Source: Streptomyces sp. NBC_01549 | Lineage (GTDB): Bacteria; Actinomycetota; Actinomycetes; Streptomycetales; Streptomycetaceae | Reading direction: 5' to 3' | NCBI RefSeq assembly: GCF_026339955.1 | Contig: NZ_JAPEPW010000002.1 | Span: 558,001-622,000, forward strand | DNA length: 64,000 nt | Shown here: positions 48,030 to 57,376 of the stretch, one piece after another | How the letters are laid out: the number at the start of each line of letters is the position of its first letter | How positions within the stretch are numbered: position 1 is the first letter of the stretch | Position numbers and translations under genes: made by a program | The notes under the pieces: generated by a model | The model's input: only the letters and a program-made list of their open reading frames with translations | Told to the model about the DNA's origin: nothing | Databases searched by the model: none

Positions 48030-49553
48030 GTGCGATACGACGTCGAATACCGGAGTATTCCCCATGTGATCAGAGTTGCCGCCAAGCAATTCGCCGATGC
48101 GCCGGCTCTCGTCGACGAGAGCCGCCGGTGGAGTTTCCGTGAGCTGGAGCGGCAGATGGTCCGGGCCGTGAAGGCCGCTGTCGCGCTGGGGGTCGAGCCG
48201 GGGGACCGTGTCGGTCTGTGCGCTCCGAACTCCGCCGAGTGGATCGTGGCCGCGCTCGGCATCCAGGGTGCCGGGGGCATCGTGGTGCCGCTCAACACGA
48301 GGTTCAAGGCACCGGAGATCTCCTACATTCTGCGCAAGTCCGGGGCGAAGGCCGTCTTCGCCTCGTCCTTCCTCGGCAATGACTACATAGCCGGGCTGAG
48401 GAACGCCGATCCGGATCTGCCCGCGTTGCGCAGGACGGTGTCGATTCTCGGTCCCCAGGGGGCGGCGGACCTCGCGTGGGAGGACTTCCTTCGCTCGGGA
48501 GAGGCCGAATCCCCGTCCACGGCCCACGACTTGATCGACCGGCTGACTCCGGACGACGTGTCCGACGTGATGTTCACCTCCGGCACCACCGGTCATCCCA
48601 AGGGTGTCGTCCTGACCCATGGACAGTCCCTGCGCGCCTATGGCTGGATGTCCGAGGAATACACGTTCTCGCATTCGGACAGCTTTCTCATCATCCCGCC
48701 GTTCTTCCACTGCTTCGGTTACAAAGCGGGCTGGCTCGCTTCCCTGATCCATGGCGTGACGGTCATCCCCATGCGTACCTTCGACGCACGGCACGCGCTC
48801 GAGATCATCGGCCGGGAACGGGTCAGCATTCTCCTGGGGCCTCCGACCATATTCCAGGACCTGGTCAATCATCCGGACCGTGCCGCGTTCGACCTTTCCT
48901 CGCTGCGGGTGTCCATGACGGGCGGCACCGTCATTCCGGAATCGCTGATCCGCGCCATGAAGTCGGAACTGTCCTTCGACATCGTGATGAGCGCGTACGG
49001 GCTGACGGAGTCGACGGCGTTGGTGACGACCACCCGGATCGGGGACTCGGAGGCGACGGTCGCGCGGACCACGGGACGGGCCGTCCCGGACGTCGAGGTG
49101 AGCATCGTCGACGACCGGGGCCTGGCTGTTCCCACCGGACAGGACGGGGAGGTCCTGGTGCGCGGCTACAACGTCACGCGCGGGTACTGGGACGACCCGG
49201 AGGCCACCGCCTCGGCCATCGACGCCGAGGGCTGGCTGCACACCGGTGATGTCGGGCGCCTCGACGAGAGGGGGAACCTCTCCATCGTCGACCGCAAGAA
49301 GGACCTGTACATCGTCGGCGGTTTCAACGCCTATCCGGCCGAGATCGAGAAGTTGCTGCTCGGGAACGAGGCCATCGAGCAGGCCGCCGTCATCGGAGTG
49401 CCGGACGAGCGTCTCGGTGAGGTCGGCTGCGCCTTCCTCGTCGTGCGGCCGGGCCATCGGCTCACCGAGGCCGACGTCGTCGCGTGGGCGCGAGAACATG
49501 GCCAACTTCAAGGTTCCGCGGCATGTCCGGTTCGTCGACGCGCTGCCCCGTAA
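48030..49553 (+). CDS. Acyl-CoA ligase (FadD-like) with a frameshifted C-terminus
   Basis: An adenylate-forming ligase of 507 residues from GTG 48030, chosen for its GGGAG site; an in-frame ATG at 48009 lacks one. It has the AMP-binding motif MFTSGTTGHPKGVVLTHG, SAYGLTEST, GYWDDPEATA, GWLHTGDVG and the hinge DRKKDLYIVGGFNAYPAEIE. The last ~20 residues (EHGQLQGSAACPVRRRAAP) are out of frame. The true C-terminus continues in another frame as MANFKVPRHVRFVDALPRNA then SQKVLKDGLRRDG, ending at 49617, and carries the catalytic Lys. The encoded protein therefore lacks that Lys. Role: CoA activation of the carboxylic acid entering the pathway. Confidence 0.88.
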   Translation: MRYDVEYRSIPHVIRVAAKQFADAPALVDESRRWSFRELERQMVRAVKAAVALGVEPGDRVGLCAPNSAEWIVAALGIQGAGGIVVPLNTRFKAPEISYILRKSGAKAVFASSFLGNDYIAGLRNADPDLPALRRTVSILGPQGAADLAWEDFLRSGEAESPSTAHDLIDRLTPDDVSDVMFTSGTTGHPKGVVLTHGQSLRAYGWMSEEYTFSHSDSFLIIPPFFHCFGYKAGWLASLIHGVTVIPMRTFDARHALEIIGRERVSILLGPPTIFQDLVNHPDRAAFDLSSLRVSMTGGTVIPESLIRAMKSELSFDIVMSAYGLTESTALVTTTRIGDSEATVARTTGRAVPDVEVSIVDDRGLAVPTGQDGEVLVRGYNVTRGYWDDPEATASAIDAEGWLHTGDVGRLDERGNLSIVDRKKDLYIVGGFNAYPAEIEKLLLGNEAIEQAAVIGVPDERLGEVGCAFLVVRPGHRLTEADVVAWAREHGQLQGSAACPVRRRAAP

Positions 49554-49617
49554 CGCCAGCCAGAAGGTGCTCAAGGACGGGCTGCGGCGCGATGGGAGCG
49601 AGCCGAGTGACCACTGA
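49488..49617 (+). other. Displaced C-terminus of the CoA ligase (one-base deletion)
   Basis: From about 49488 the sequence gcgtgggcgcgagaacatgg needs one additional base to read AWARENMANFKVP, the normal ligase C-terminus, which then runs to TGA 49615-49617 and overlaps the CoA-transferase start by 11 bp. In the actual frame translation ends at 49553. Confidence 0.85.
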
Positions 49618-50809
49618 TCGTGTGGACGCGTCAGGACACGGCTCGGCCGGTCCGCTCGCGGGCATCACCGTGGTGGCTCTGGAGCAGGCGGTGTCGGCTC
49701 CCATGTGCACCCGCACGCTCGGAGACTTCGGGGCGCGGGTGATCAAGGTGGAGAACCCTCGGGGCGGCGACTTCGCCCGGCACTACGACGACGTGGTGGG
49801 CGGCCTCGCGGCCCACTTCGTCTGGCTCAACCGGGGCAAGGAGTCGGTCGCCCTGGACCTCAAGTCCCCGGCCGGGATGGCGGTGCTGCGCCGGCTGCTC
49901 GACCGCGCCGACGTCCTGGTCTCCAACCTCGCGCCCGGGGCGACCGCGAAACTCGGCATCGCCCCCGCCGACCTGGCCGTGAGCCATCCCGAGCTCATCG
50001 CGGTGGAGATCGACGGGTACGGGCCCGGCGGGCCGCTCTCCCACAAGCGCGCCTACGACTTGCTGGTCCAGGCCGAGTCGGGGGCGTGCGCGACCACCGG
50101 CCGACCGGGCGCGCCGGCCAAGGCGGGGCCGCCGATGGCCGATGTGAGCACCGGTCTGTACGCCGCCCTGTCGATCATCGCACTGCTCTGTGGGAAGGAG
50201 CGCGGCCAGGTTCGGGGGCCCACCTCCGCCGCGGTCAGCCTGTTCGACACCATGACGGAGTTGATGGGCTACTCGCTGACCTACACCCGGCACACGGGCG
50301 TGGACCAGGAGCCGAAGGGCGTGGGCTCGCCCGCGGTGGCGCCGTACGGCGCCTATCCGACGGCCGACGGTCACACCGTCGTCCTCGGCACCACCAACGA
50401 CGGTGAGTGGCAGCGGCTCGCGCGCGAGCTGCTCGGCCGCCCCGATCTGGCGGACGACGAGCGTTTCCGGAGCAACTCCGGCCGGGTCGCGCACAGTGAG
50501 GTCCTCGACGCGGAGATCGGCGCGTGGTGCGCGCGCCACGATCTGGCGTACGTCCAGGACCGTGCGGATGCCGCGGGGATCGGGAACTCCCGCTACAACA
50601 CCCCCGGCGACGTCGTCACGCACCCGCACCTGATGGCCCGCGACCGCTGGCGCCAGATCGACACGCCGGTCGGTCCCGTACCGGCGCTGCTGCCGCCCCC
50701 GGTCATCTCCGGCTACGAGCAGCCGATGGGGCCGATCCCGGCCCTCGGTGAACACACCGCGGGCGTCCTCGCCGAGCTGGGGATCAACACCGAGGGAGAG
50801 CTGCGGTGA
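49607..50809 (+). CDS. Family III (CaiB/BaiF) CoA-transferase
   Basis: A 400-residue CoA-transferase: PLAGITVVALEQAVSAPMCTRTLGDFGARVIKVENPRGGD, WLNRGKESVALDLKSPAGM, AYDLLVQAESGACATTGRPG and VAPYGAYPTADGHTVVLGTTND. Family III enzymes move CoA between acids, or act as racemases, in cytosolic carboxylic-acid metabolism. GTG 49607 has GGGAG upstream. Its TGA overlaps GTG 50806 of a short broken crotonase-like stretch before the thiolase gene. Confidence 0.92.
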   Translation: MTTDRVDASGHGSAGPLAGITVVALEQAVSAPMCTRTLGDFGARVIKVENPRGGDFARHYDDVVGGLAAHFVWLNRGKESVALDLKSPAGMAVLRRLLDRADVLVSNLAPGATAKLGIAPADLAVSHPELIAVEIDGYGPGGPLSHKRAYDLLVQAESGACATTGRPGAPAKAGPPMADVSTGLYAALSIIALLCGKERGQVRGPTSAAVSLFDTMTELMGYSLTYTRHTGVDQEPKGVGSPAVAPYGAYPTADGHTVVLGTTNDGEWQRLARELLGRPDLADDERFRSNSGRVAHSEVLDAEIGAWCARHDLAYVQDRADAAGIGNSRYNTPGDVVTHPHLMARDRWRQIDTPVGPVPALLPPPVISGYEQPMGPIPALGEHTAGVLAELGINTEGELR

Positions 50810-50876
50810 GCGAGGAGCCGGTGACGCGTTCTGTTCCGGCGCGGACATCTCAGGGGCAACGACCGGAAGGGTCGAC
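50806..50876 (+). pseudogene. Fossil of an enoyl-CoA hydratase gene
   Basis: A GTG overlaps the CoA-transferase stop (GTGA) and begins MSEEPV, a crotonase-like start. Immediately after, in another frame, the text GDAFCSGADISGATTGRVDM reads like the oxyanion-hole block of crotonases (GxGxAFCAGADL). Only about 70 bp remain between the two flanking genes, so most of a hydratase gene seems to have been deleted. This is a reading of a very short stretch and is uncertain. Confidence 0.4.
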
Positions 50877-52034
<1,158 letters not shown>

Positions 52035-52054
52035 GCACCCTCACGGAGGACGTC

Positions 52055-53203
52055 GTGCGCCGAGAACTCTTCACCCCCGACCACGAGGCGTTCCGCCAGC
52101 TCGTCCGGGACTTCGTGGCGAAGGAGGTGGTCCCCCACTACACGGAGTGGGAGCACACGGGCCGGCTGCCGCGCGAGCTCTTCGAGCAGCTCGGCTCGCT
52201 CGGGGTGCTGGGCATCTCCCTACCGGAGGCGTACGGCGGAGCGGGTCTGCACGACTACCGCTACAACGTCGTGCTCCAGGAGGAAGCGGCCCGCGCCCTG
52301 GTCACGCTCGGCACCGTACGCACCCAACTCGACGTCGTCCTGCCGTACTTCCTCGCCTACGCGGACGAGGGCCAGCGCGAGCGCTGGTTCCCCGGGCTCG
52401 CGGCGGGCCGGCTGCTGACCGCCGTCGCCATGACCGAACCGGGCACGGGCTCCGATCTCGCGGGCATCCGCACCACCGCCGTACGCGAGGGGGACGCTTA
52501 CGTCCTCAACGGGGCCAAGACGTTCATCACCGGCGGTCTCCTCGCCGACCTGGTGATCGTTGTGGCGCGTACGTCGACCGATCCCGACAACCGGCGGGCG
52601 GGCCTGACCCTGCTGGTCGTGGAGGACGGGATGCCCGGGTTCGCCCGCGGCCGGGTGCTCGACAAGATGGGCATCAAGGTGCAGGACACCGTGGAGCTGT
52701 CCTTCGACGATGTGCGGGTCCCGGTCGCCAACCGGCTCGGCGAGGAGGGCGCGGCCTTCGGCTATCTCGGCCACAACCTCCCCCAGGAGCGGATGACGGT
52801 GGCGGTCGGCTCGGTCGCGCAGGCGAAGGCGGCGCTCGACACCACGCTCGAGTACGTCAAGGAGCGGCAGGTGTTCGGGACCCCGGTCGCCTCCTTCCAG
52901 AACACGAAGTTCGAACTCGCCGCGGTGGCCGCCGAGATCGAGGCCGCTCAGATGATGCTCGACCGGGCGGTGCGCGAGCTCGTCGACGGCGAACTCTCCG
53001 GAGCGGACGCGGCCAAGGTGAAACTGTTCTGCACGGAGATGCAGGCGCGGGCGGTCGACCGTTGTCTGCAACTCTTCGGGGGGTACGGGTACATCCTGGA
53101 GTACCCCATCGCCCGGCTGTACGCGGATGCGCGCATCACCCGCATCTACGCCGGCACGAGCGAGGTCATGAAGGTCATCATCGCCAAATCCCTGGGACTG
53201 TGA
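52055..53203 (+). CDS. Acyl-CoA dehydrogenase
   Basis: A 382-residue dehydrogenase of standard length: GVLGISLPEAYGGAGLHDYRYNVVLQEEAARA, AVAMTEPGTGSDLAGIRTTA, LGHNLPQERMTVAVGSVAQAKAALDTTLEYVKERQVFG, and the C-terminal LFGGYGYILEYPIARLYADARITRIYAGTSEVMK. GTG 52055 follows ACGGAGGA. It is the fourth dehydrogenase module of the island, suggesting several oxidation steps or substrate lengths. Confidence 0.93.
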   Translation: MRRELFTPDHEAFRQLVRDFVAKEVVPHYTEWEHTGRLPRELFEQLGSLGVLGISLPEAYGGAGLHDYRYNVVLQEEAARALVTLGTVRTQLDVVLPYFLAYADEGQRERWFPGLAAGRLLTAVAMTEPGTGSDLAGIRTTAVREGDAYVLNGAKTFITGGLLADLVIVVARTSTDPDNRRAGLTLLVVEDGMPGFARGRVLDKMGIKVQDTVELSFDDVRVPVANRLGEEGAAFGYLGHNLPQERMTVAVGSVAQAKAALDTTLEYVKERQVFGTPVASFQNTKFELAAVAAEIEAAQMMLDRAVRELVDGELSGADAAKVKLFCTEMQARAVDRCLQLFGGYGYILEYPIARLYADARITRIYAGTSEVMKVIIAKSLGL

Positions 53204-53208
53204 GCATC

Positions 53209-53979
53209 ATGGCGGACTTCTCCAGCAGGACCGGCGTCGCGTTCGTCGCGGGCGGCACCGGCGGCATCGGCGCGGCCGTCGTGCGCGTGCTGGCCGAGCG
53301 CGGCAGCGACGTGGCGTTCACGTACCGCACCAGCCGGGCCGGGGCCGACGCCCTCGCCGCCGAGGTGAAGGCGTACGGGCGCCAAGTCCTCGCGCTCCGC
53401 CTCGACCTGGGCGACGAGCAGGACACGGCGGACGCGGTCGCCGAGGCGTCCGACGCCTTCGGGGGCCTGCACACGCTCGTGTACGCGGCGGGCCCGCACG
53501 TGCCGATGATGCACCTCAGCAAGGTGACGCCGAGTCAGTACCGGGCCCAACTCGACGCGGACGCGATGGCGTTCTTCAACCTCGTCCATCCCGCGCTGCC
53601 CCGGCTGCGGGAGACGCGGGGCGCGATCGTCGCCGTCACTACCGTGGCCACCCGCCGGTTCCCCGTGCGCGACGGGCTGTCGTCGGGCACGAAGGGAGCG
53701 GTCGAGGCGGTGGCGCGAGCGCTGGCCGCCGAGGAGGGCCGCTACGGCGTCCGTGTGAACTGTGTCGGCCCCGGCATGCTGACCGACGGCATCGCCGCCC
53801 GTCTGATCAGCTCCGGGGAACTCGACACGGCGGCCCTGGAGATCACCCGGCGCAACATCCCGCTGCGCCGCTTCGGCGAGGCGAAGGACATCGCGGAGGC
53901 GGTGGCGTTCCTGGCCTCGGACCGCGCCGGCTTCATCACCGGGCAGGCGCTGGGGGTGGACGGCGGATACAGCGTATAG
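53209..53979 (+). CDS. SDR-family oxidoreductase
   Basis: A 256-residue SDR. The cofactor loop is FVAGGTGGIGAAVVRVLAERG. The usual active-site Tyr-x-x-x-Lys is replaced: after AVTTVATRRFPVRDGLSSGTKGAVEA the Lys is kept but no Tyr precedes it at the normal spacing, so its chemistry may differ or it may bind ligand only. The C-terminus ITGQALGVDGGYSV is typical. ATG 53209 chosen; GTG 53200, overlapping the preceding stop, is an alternative. Last gene of the plus-strand series; the next gene is convergent 12 bp away. Confidence 0.88.
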   Translation: MADFSSRTGVAFVAGGTGGIGAAVVRVLAERGSDVAFTYRTSRAGADALAAEVKAYGRQVLALRLDLGDEQDTADAVAEASDAFGGLHTLVYAAGPHVPMMHLSKVTPSQYRAQLDADAMAFFNLVHPALPRLRETRGAIVAVTTVATRRFPVRDGLSSGTKGAVEAVARALAAEEGRYGVRVNCVGPGMLTDGIAARLISSGELDTAALEITRRNIPLRRFGEAKDIAEAVAFLASDRAGFITGQALGVDGGYSV

Positions 53980-53991
53980 CGCCCCACGTGT

Positions 53992-55281
53992 TCACTCCGG
54001 CGGCGTGATCCGCCGTCCGCCGATGAACGTCGCGCGTACGACGTCGGCGGACATGAGGTCGAGGGCTTCCTTCAGCGGTACGTGCAGGAGGCACAGGTCG
54101 GCGACCGCGCCGACCGGCAACCGCCGTGCCCGTGACGGGTGTCGGGGCTCGCCCGCGAAGAGGTCCAAGGCCGCCCGCCGGTCCATCGCCTCCCCGCCGG
54201 CCCGCTCGACGGCCGCCCGCATGGCCGCCCAGGGGTCGGCGGTCCCGAACGGTGCGTCGGTCCCGGCGGCGAGCGGAATCCCCGCCTCGGCCAGGGACCG
54301 GCAGCGGTACAGGTGAGCCTGGTCGTCAGGCTCCACATCGGTCGCGTACTCCCGTCCCCGCTCCACGGGAAAGTGCGGCTGCGTCACGACCGTCACGCCG
54401 AGCCGCGCGAGCCAGGGCATCGTCTCGGCCGGGATCACCGACCCGTGCTCGATCCGGTCACCCGCGACCGGCCCGGCCTCGTCCAGGGCGAGCAGCGTCA
54501 CGAGCAACTGCACCCGGGTCACACAGTGCACAGCCACCGGGCGGGGCCGTACCGCCGCCATGGACGCCGCGAGTTCGTCCGGCGTCGGCAGGGTCGCGTC
54601 GTCTAGCAGGAACTTCACAGGCGCGTCGCCGACCCCCATCACGACGAGCCGCTGCGGCAGCACCGACAGCAGCTCCAGCAGACCCTCCCCCGGAAGCGGA
54701 TCCGCGTTGGTGAACCCGGTGATCCCGTACGCCGCCGCCCGGGCCCCCACGCCGCGCAGATCCAGCCGTACGGGCGGAGCGAACCCGCGCAACCGCTCGT
54801 CCTGCCTCCAGAACCGCCCGTCGCCCTCGCCGTCCAGACCGGCGGCCCGCAACGCGGCGCTGTTCCACACCCACAGGGCCCCGCTGCGATGCTGGACCCG
54901 TACCGGCCGATCCGGCGCGAACCCGTCGAGCACCCGTCGGTCGAGCTCCCCCGCGACGCTCTCGTGGTAGCCGACGGCCCGTACCCACTCCCCCGGCGCC
55001 CCCCGCCGCAGGGCGGCCACCAGTCCCTCCCTGTCACCCGCGTCCGCCGGGCCGACCCGGATGGACGCGGCCTCGGCCGCCAGCGCCGCCGGGTGGACGT
55101 GGTGGTCGTGCAGGCCGACCAGCAACGCGCCGCCCCGGCCGTCGACATCGCCGCGCCCCGCAAGCCGTCGGCCGATCCCGACGACCCGTCCTCCCCCGAG
55201 CCGCACGTCCACCCGGCCGAAGCCCTCGACGTCCACGTCGCTGATGAGCACGTCAACGACTGCCGGCGAGGGCGGCGGCAC
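53992..55281 (-). CDS. Amidohydrolase family protein (YtcJ-like)
   Basis: A 429-residue metal-dependent hydrolase. The HxH metal motif is in LVGLHDHHVHPAAL; later metal-site blocks include VAVHCVTRVQ, DRIEHGSVIPAETMPWLARLGV and AGTDAPFGTADPWAAM, and the C-terminal DLCLLHVPL.. barrel closure is normal. GTG 55279-55281 overlaps the CoA-transferase gene upstream by 29 bp. The substrate is unknown; in this setting it may open a ring or cleave an amide of the catabolic substrate. Confidence 0.85.
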   Translation of the reverse strand: MPPPSPAVVDVLISDVDVEGFGRVDVRLGGGRVVGIGRRLAGRGDVDGRGGALLVGLHDHHVHPAALAAEAASIRVGPADAGDREGLVAALRRGAPGEWVRAVGYHESVAGELDRRVLDGFAPDRPVRVQHRSGALWVWNSAALRAAGLDGEGDGRFWRQDERLRGFAPPVRLDLRGVGARAAAYGITGFTNADPLPGEGLLELLSVLPQRLVVMGVGDAPVKFLLDDATLPTPDELAASMAAVRPRPVAVHCVTRVQLLVTLLALDEAGPVAGDRIEHGSVIPAETMPWLARLGVTVVTQPHFPVERGREYATDVEPDDQAHLYRCRSLAEAGIPLAAGTDAPFGTADPWAAMRAAVERAGGEAMDRRAALDLFAGEPRHPSRARRLPVGAVADLCLLHVPLKEALDLMSADVVRATFIGGRRITPPE

Positions 55282-56260
55282 AGGCGGCCATGGAGAGGCA
55301 GAGAAGTTCTCCTCCGCCGTCGGCCAGCGAGCGGGCGACGGCGTGGGCGGCGAAGACGCCGGTGACGGGGTCGGCGAGCGCGTCGCCCAGGAAGACCGGG
55401 TCGCCGGCGCGGTCGAGGCCGGTGAGGCCGCCCGCGACCGCCGCGTCGTCGCCGAAGGCGATGCGGTCCTCGTCGCGGCCGTAGCCGGTGATGCTCAGCC
55501 AGACACGGCCGGGGCGGGCCGCGAGGAACTCCTCCGCGCGGATGCCGAGTCGGCGCAGTGCCCTCGGTCGTGACGCCTCGATGACGACGTCCGCCCCGGC
55601 GACGACCTCGGCAGGTGCCCCGGAGGCGAAGTCGAGCACCAGGCTCTCGTGTCCGTCGTGCGGCCAGCGGTAGAAGGCGGGCGATCCGTGGCGGGCGCCG
55701 TCCGCTCTGGTCGTGCTCTCCACCTTCACCACCCCGGCCCCGGCCTCCCCCAACAGCCGGGCGCACAGGGGGCCCGCCCACAGGGCCGAGAAGTCGACGA
55801 TCCGCAGCCCGGCCGGCTCACGTGGGCTCGCCGCCTCGCCTCGCTCGGCGCGTACGGGAGCACGGGTGCCGCGGGCCGAACCGAGGGCGGCGGCCGCGAT
55901 ACCGAGCAGTTGCGCGTGTGCCGCCACCTCGGCCGCCCCGACTCGCCGTGCCGCCTCGCGCGGTTCCTCCGTCCCCGCTCCCCCGAGCAGCGCGACGAGA
56001 GCAGGCACGGCGGACAGGTCGTCGGGGCGGGCCAGGTTCACGGCGGCCCAGCCGTCGGCGGTTTCGAGGAGGTGGCAGGAGCCGCCGGCCGAGACCCTGC
56101 CGGGGAGGGGGAGGCCTGTGAGGTCGGCACGGAGGAAAAGTGCGGTCGGTATGTCCACGGGCACGCCGGTGAGGCCGGTGAAGGCCTTCGCCACGTCGTG
56201 GAGGGGGCCGAGGAACGGCTCGACGGGTTCCATCCAGCCTCGCAGAGTCTCATTCTCCAT
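55253..56260 (-). CDS. Short CaiB/BaiF-like CoA-transferase
   Basis: A 335-residue family III CoA-transferase, shorter than the usual ~400. The N-terminal part (MENETLRGWMEPVEPFLGPL) is atypical, while the core from about residue 150 has LRIVDFSALWAGPLCARLLGEAGAGVVKVES, ESLVLDFASG and GYGRDEDRIAFGDDAAVAGGLTG. Start ATG 56258-56260 has AGGGGG upstream. It is divergent from the crotonase at 56335 and overlaps the amidohydrolase gene, so the two minus-strand genes are one unit. Confidence 0.82.
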   Translation of the reverse strand: MENETLRGWMEPVEPFLGPLHDVAKAFTGLTGVPVDIPTALFLRADLTGLPLPGRVSAGGSCHLLETADGWAAVNLARPDDLSAVPALVALLGGAGTEEPREAARRVGAAEVAAHAQLLGIAAAALGSARGTRAPVRAERGEAASPREPAGLRIVDFSALWAGPLCARLLGEAGAGVVKVESTTRADGARHGSPAFYRWPHDGHESLVLDFASGAPAEVVAGADVVIEASRPRALRRLGIRAEEFLAARPGRVWLSITGYGRDEDRIAFGDDAAVAGGLTGLDRAGDPVFLGDALADPVTGVFAAHAVARSLADGGGELLCLSMAACAAALAGSR

Positions 56261-56334
56261 TCCATGAACCCCCTTCTCGACCGTGGCGATCTCCCATTAC
56301 ACTCCAGTCGCCGCCGGTTGGGGAGGGGAACGAC

Positions 56335-57303
56335 ATGACCTTGGACTCCCCCTTCCACCTGGTCGACCTCGACCGGGAAGCGCCCGTGTGGGCCGACGCG
56401 AAGGATCGGGTTCTCGTCGGTGTGGCGGCACAACCGGTCGACGCGGCCGCGGAGTTCGACATCCTGCTCACGGGTGTCGCCGATCCCCCTCGCCCGTGGG
56501 TGGGATGCGCGGACCCGTACGCCGTCGCCCAGCGCCTCGCGGCGATCGTCGCGGCGCAGCCGGCGGCCTCCGTCGCGCTGACGCAGGTGCTCCGCATGGG
56601 CAGTCGGCTCCCTCCCTCCGAGCGGCTGGTACTCGAGTCCCTCGCCTACTCGATGCTGCAGAGCGGTGCGGGCTTCCGCGCCTGGCTGGCCTCGGCGCAC
56701 CCGCGCACTCCACGTCCGGCCGCCGAGCCCGTATGCCTGTCCCGTGACGGCGACCGGCTGGCCATCACCTTCGACCGGCCGTGGGTGCGGAACGCGTTCG
56801 ACGCCGGGACCCGGGACGCCCTGTGCGAGGCGCTGCACGTCGCCGTGGCGGATCCGTCGATCGCGCGTGTCGACCTGTACGGGAACGGTGTCGCGTTCTG
56901 CAGCGGAGGAGACCTGGCGGAGTTCGGGACGTCCCGCGATCCGGCGCTGGCCCACCTGCTGCGGGTGCGGCGCAGTCCGGCCGCGCTTCTCCAGCAGTGC
57001 GGGCCCCGGGTGACCGCGCATCTGCACGGCGCCTGTGTCGGCGCCGGCATCGAGCTGGCGGCGTTCGCGGGGCGGGTGCTGGCCGCGCCGGACACGGCGA
57101 TCCGGTTGCCGGAGATCGGGATGGGGCTCATCCCGGGCGCGGGCGGCACGGCGAGCCTCCCGGTCCGCATCGGCAGGGAGCGCACCGCGTATCTCGCCCT
57201 GTCGGACGGCACGTTGAGCGCGGAGGAGGCGCTCGGCTGGGGCCTGGTCGACGGAATGTCGGCTGCTCCCCCGGCATGTGTGCCGGAAGTCGTGAACACT
57301 TAA
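56335..57303 (+). CDS. Enoyl-CoA hydratase/isomerase family protein with an N-terminal extension
   Basis: A 322-residue protein. Residues 1 to ~130 are not crotonase-like in text; the crotonase domain starts near DGDRLAITFDRPWVRNAFDAGTRDAL and continues with GVAFCSGGDLAEFGTS, GACVGAGIELAAFAGRVLAAPDTAIRLPEIGMGLIPGAGGTASLP. The first catalytic Glu (PEIGMG) is present; the second is a Thr (RERTAYLAL). ATG 56335. It is alone on the plus strand between minus-strand units and ends in a near-perfect hairpin. Confidence 0.85.
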   Translation: MTLDSPFHLVDLDREAPVWADAKDRVLVGVAAQPVDAAAEFDILLTGVADPPRPWVGCADPYAVAQRLAAIVAAQPAASVALTQVLRMGSRLPPSERLVLESLAYSMLQSGAGFRAWLASAHPRTPRPAAEPVCLSRDGDRLAITFDRPWVRNAFDAGTRDALCEALHVAVADPSIARVDLYGNGVAFCSGGDLAEFGTSRDPALAHLLRVRRSPAALLQQCGPRVTAHLHGACVGAGIELAAFAGRVLAAPDTAIRLPEIGMGLIPGAGGTASLPVRIGRERTAYLALSDGTLSAEEALGWGLVDGMSAAPPACVPEVVNT

Positions 57304-57327
57304 CTGGTTAAGTGCTCACGACTTCCG
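57284..57327. terminator. Terminator-like hairpin, 21-bp stem with one mismatch
   Basis: The left arm 57284-57304 pairs with 57307-57327 at 20 of 21 positions around a 2-nt centre. It spans the stop codon of the crotonase gene and faces the convergent crotonase gene ending at 57377, so it can terminate both. Its centre TTAACTGGTTAA is itself a dyad. Confidence 0.8.
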
Positions 57328-57376
57328 CGGAGGATGGTCGGCGAGATCACCGCGGCGAACGCCCCCTGGCCGCGCG

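Noticed and set aside
57299..57310. KstR-type operator (AAC-nn-GTT core) at TTAACTGGTTAA
   Set aside because: Only the core matches; the outer conserved T and A of the KstR pattern are missing, and the site lies between convergent gene ends inside a strong hairpin.
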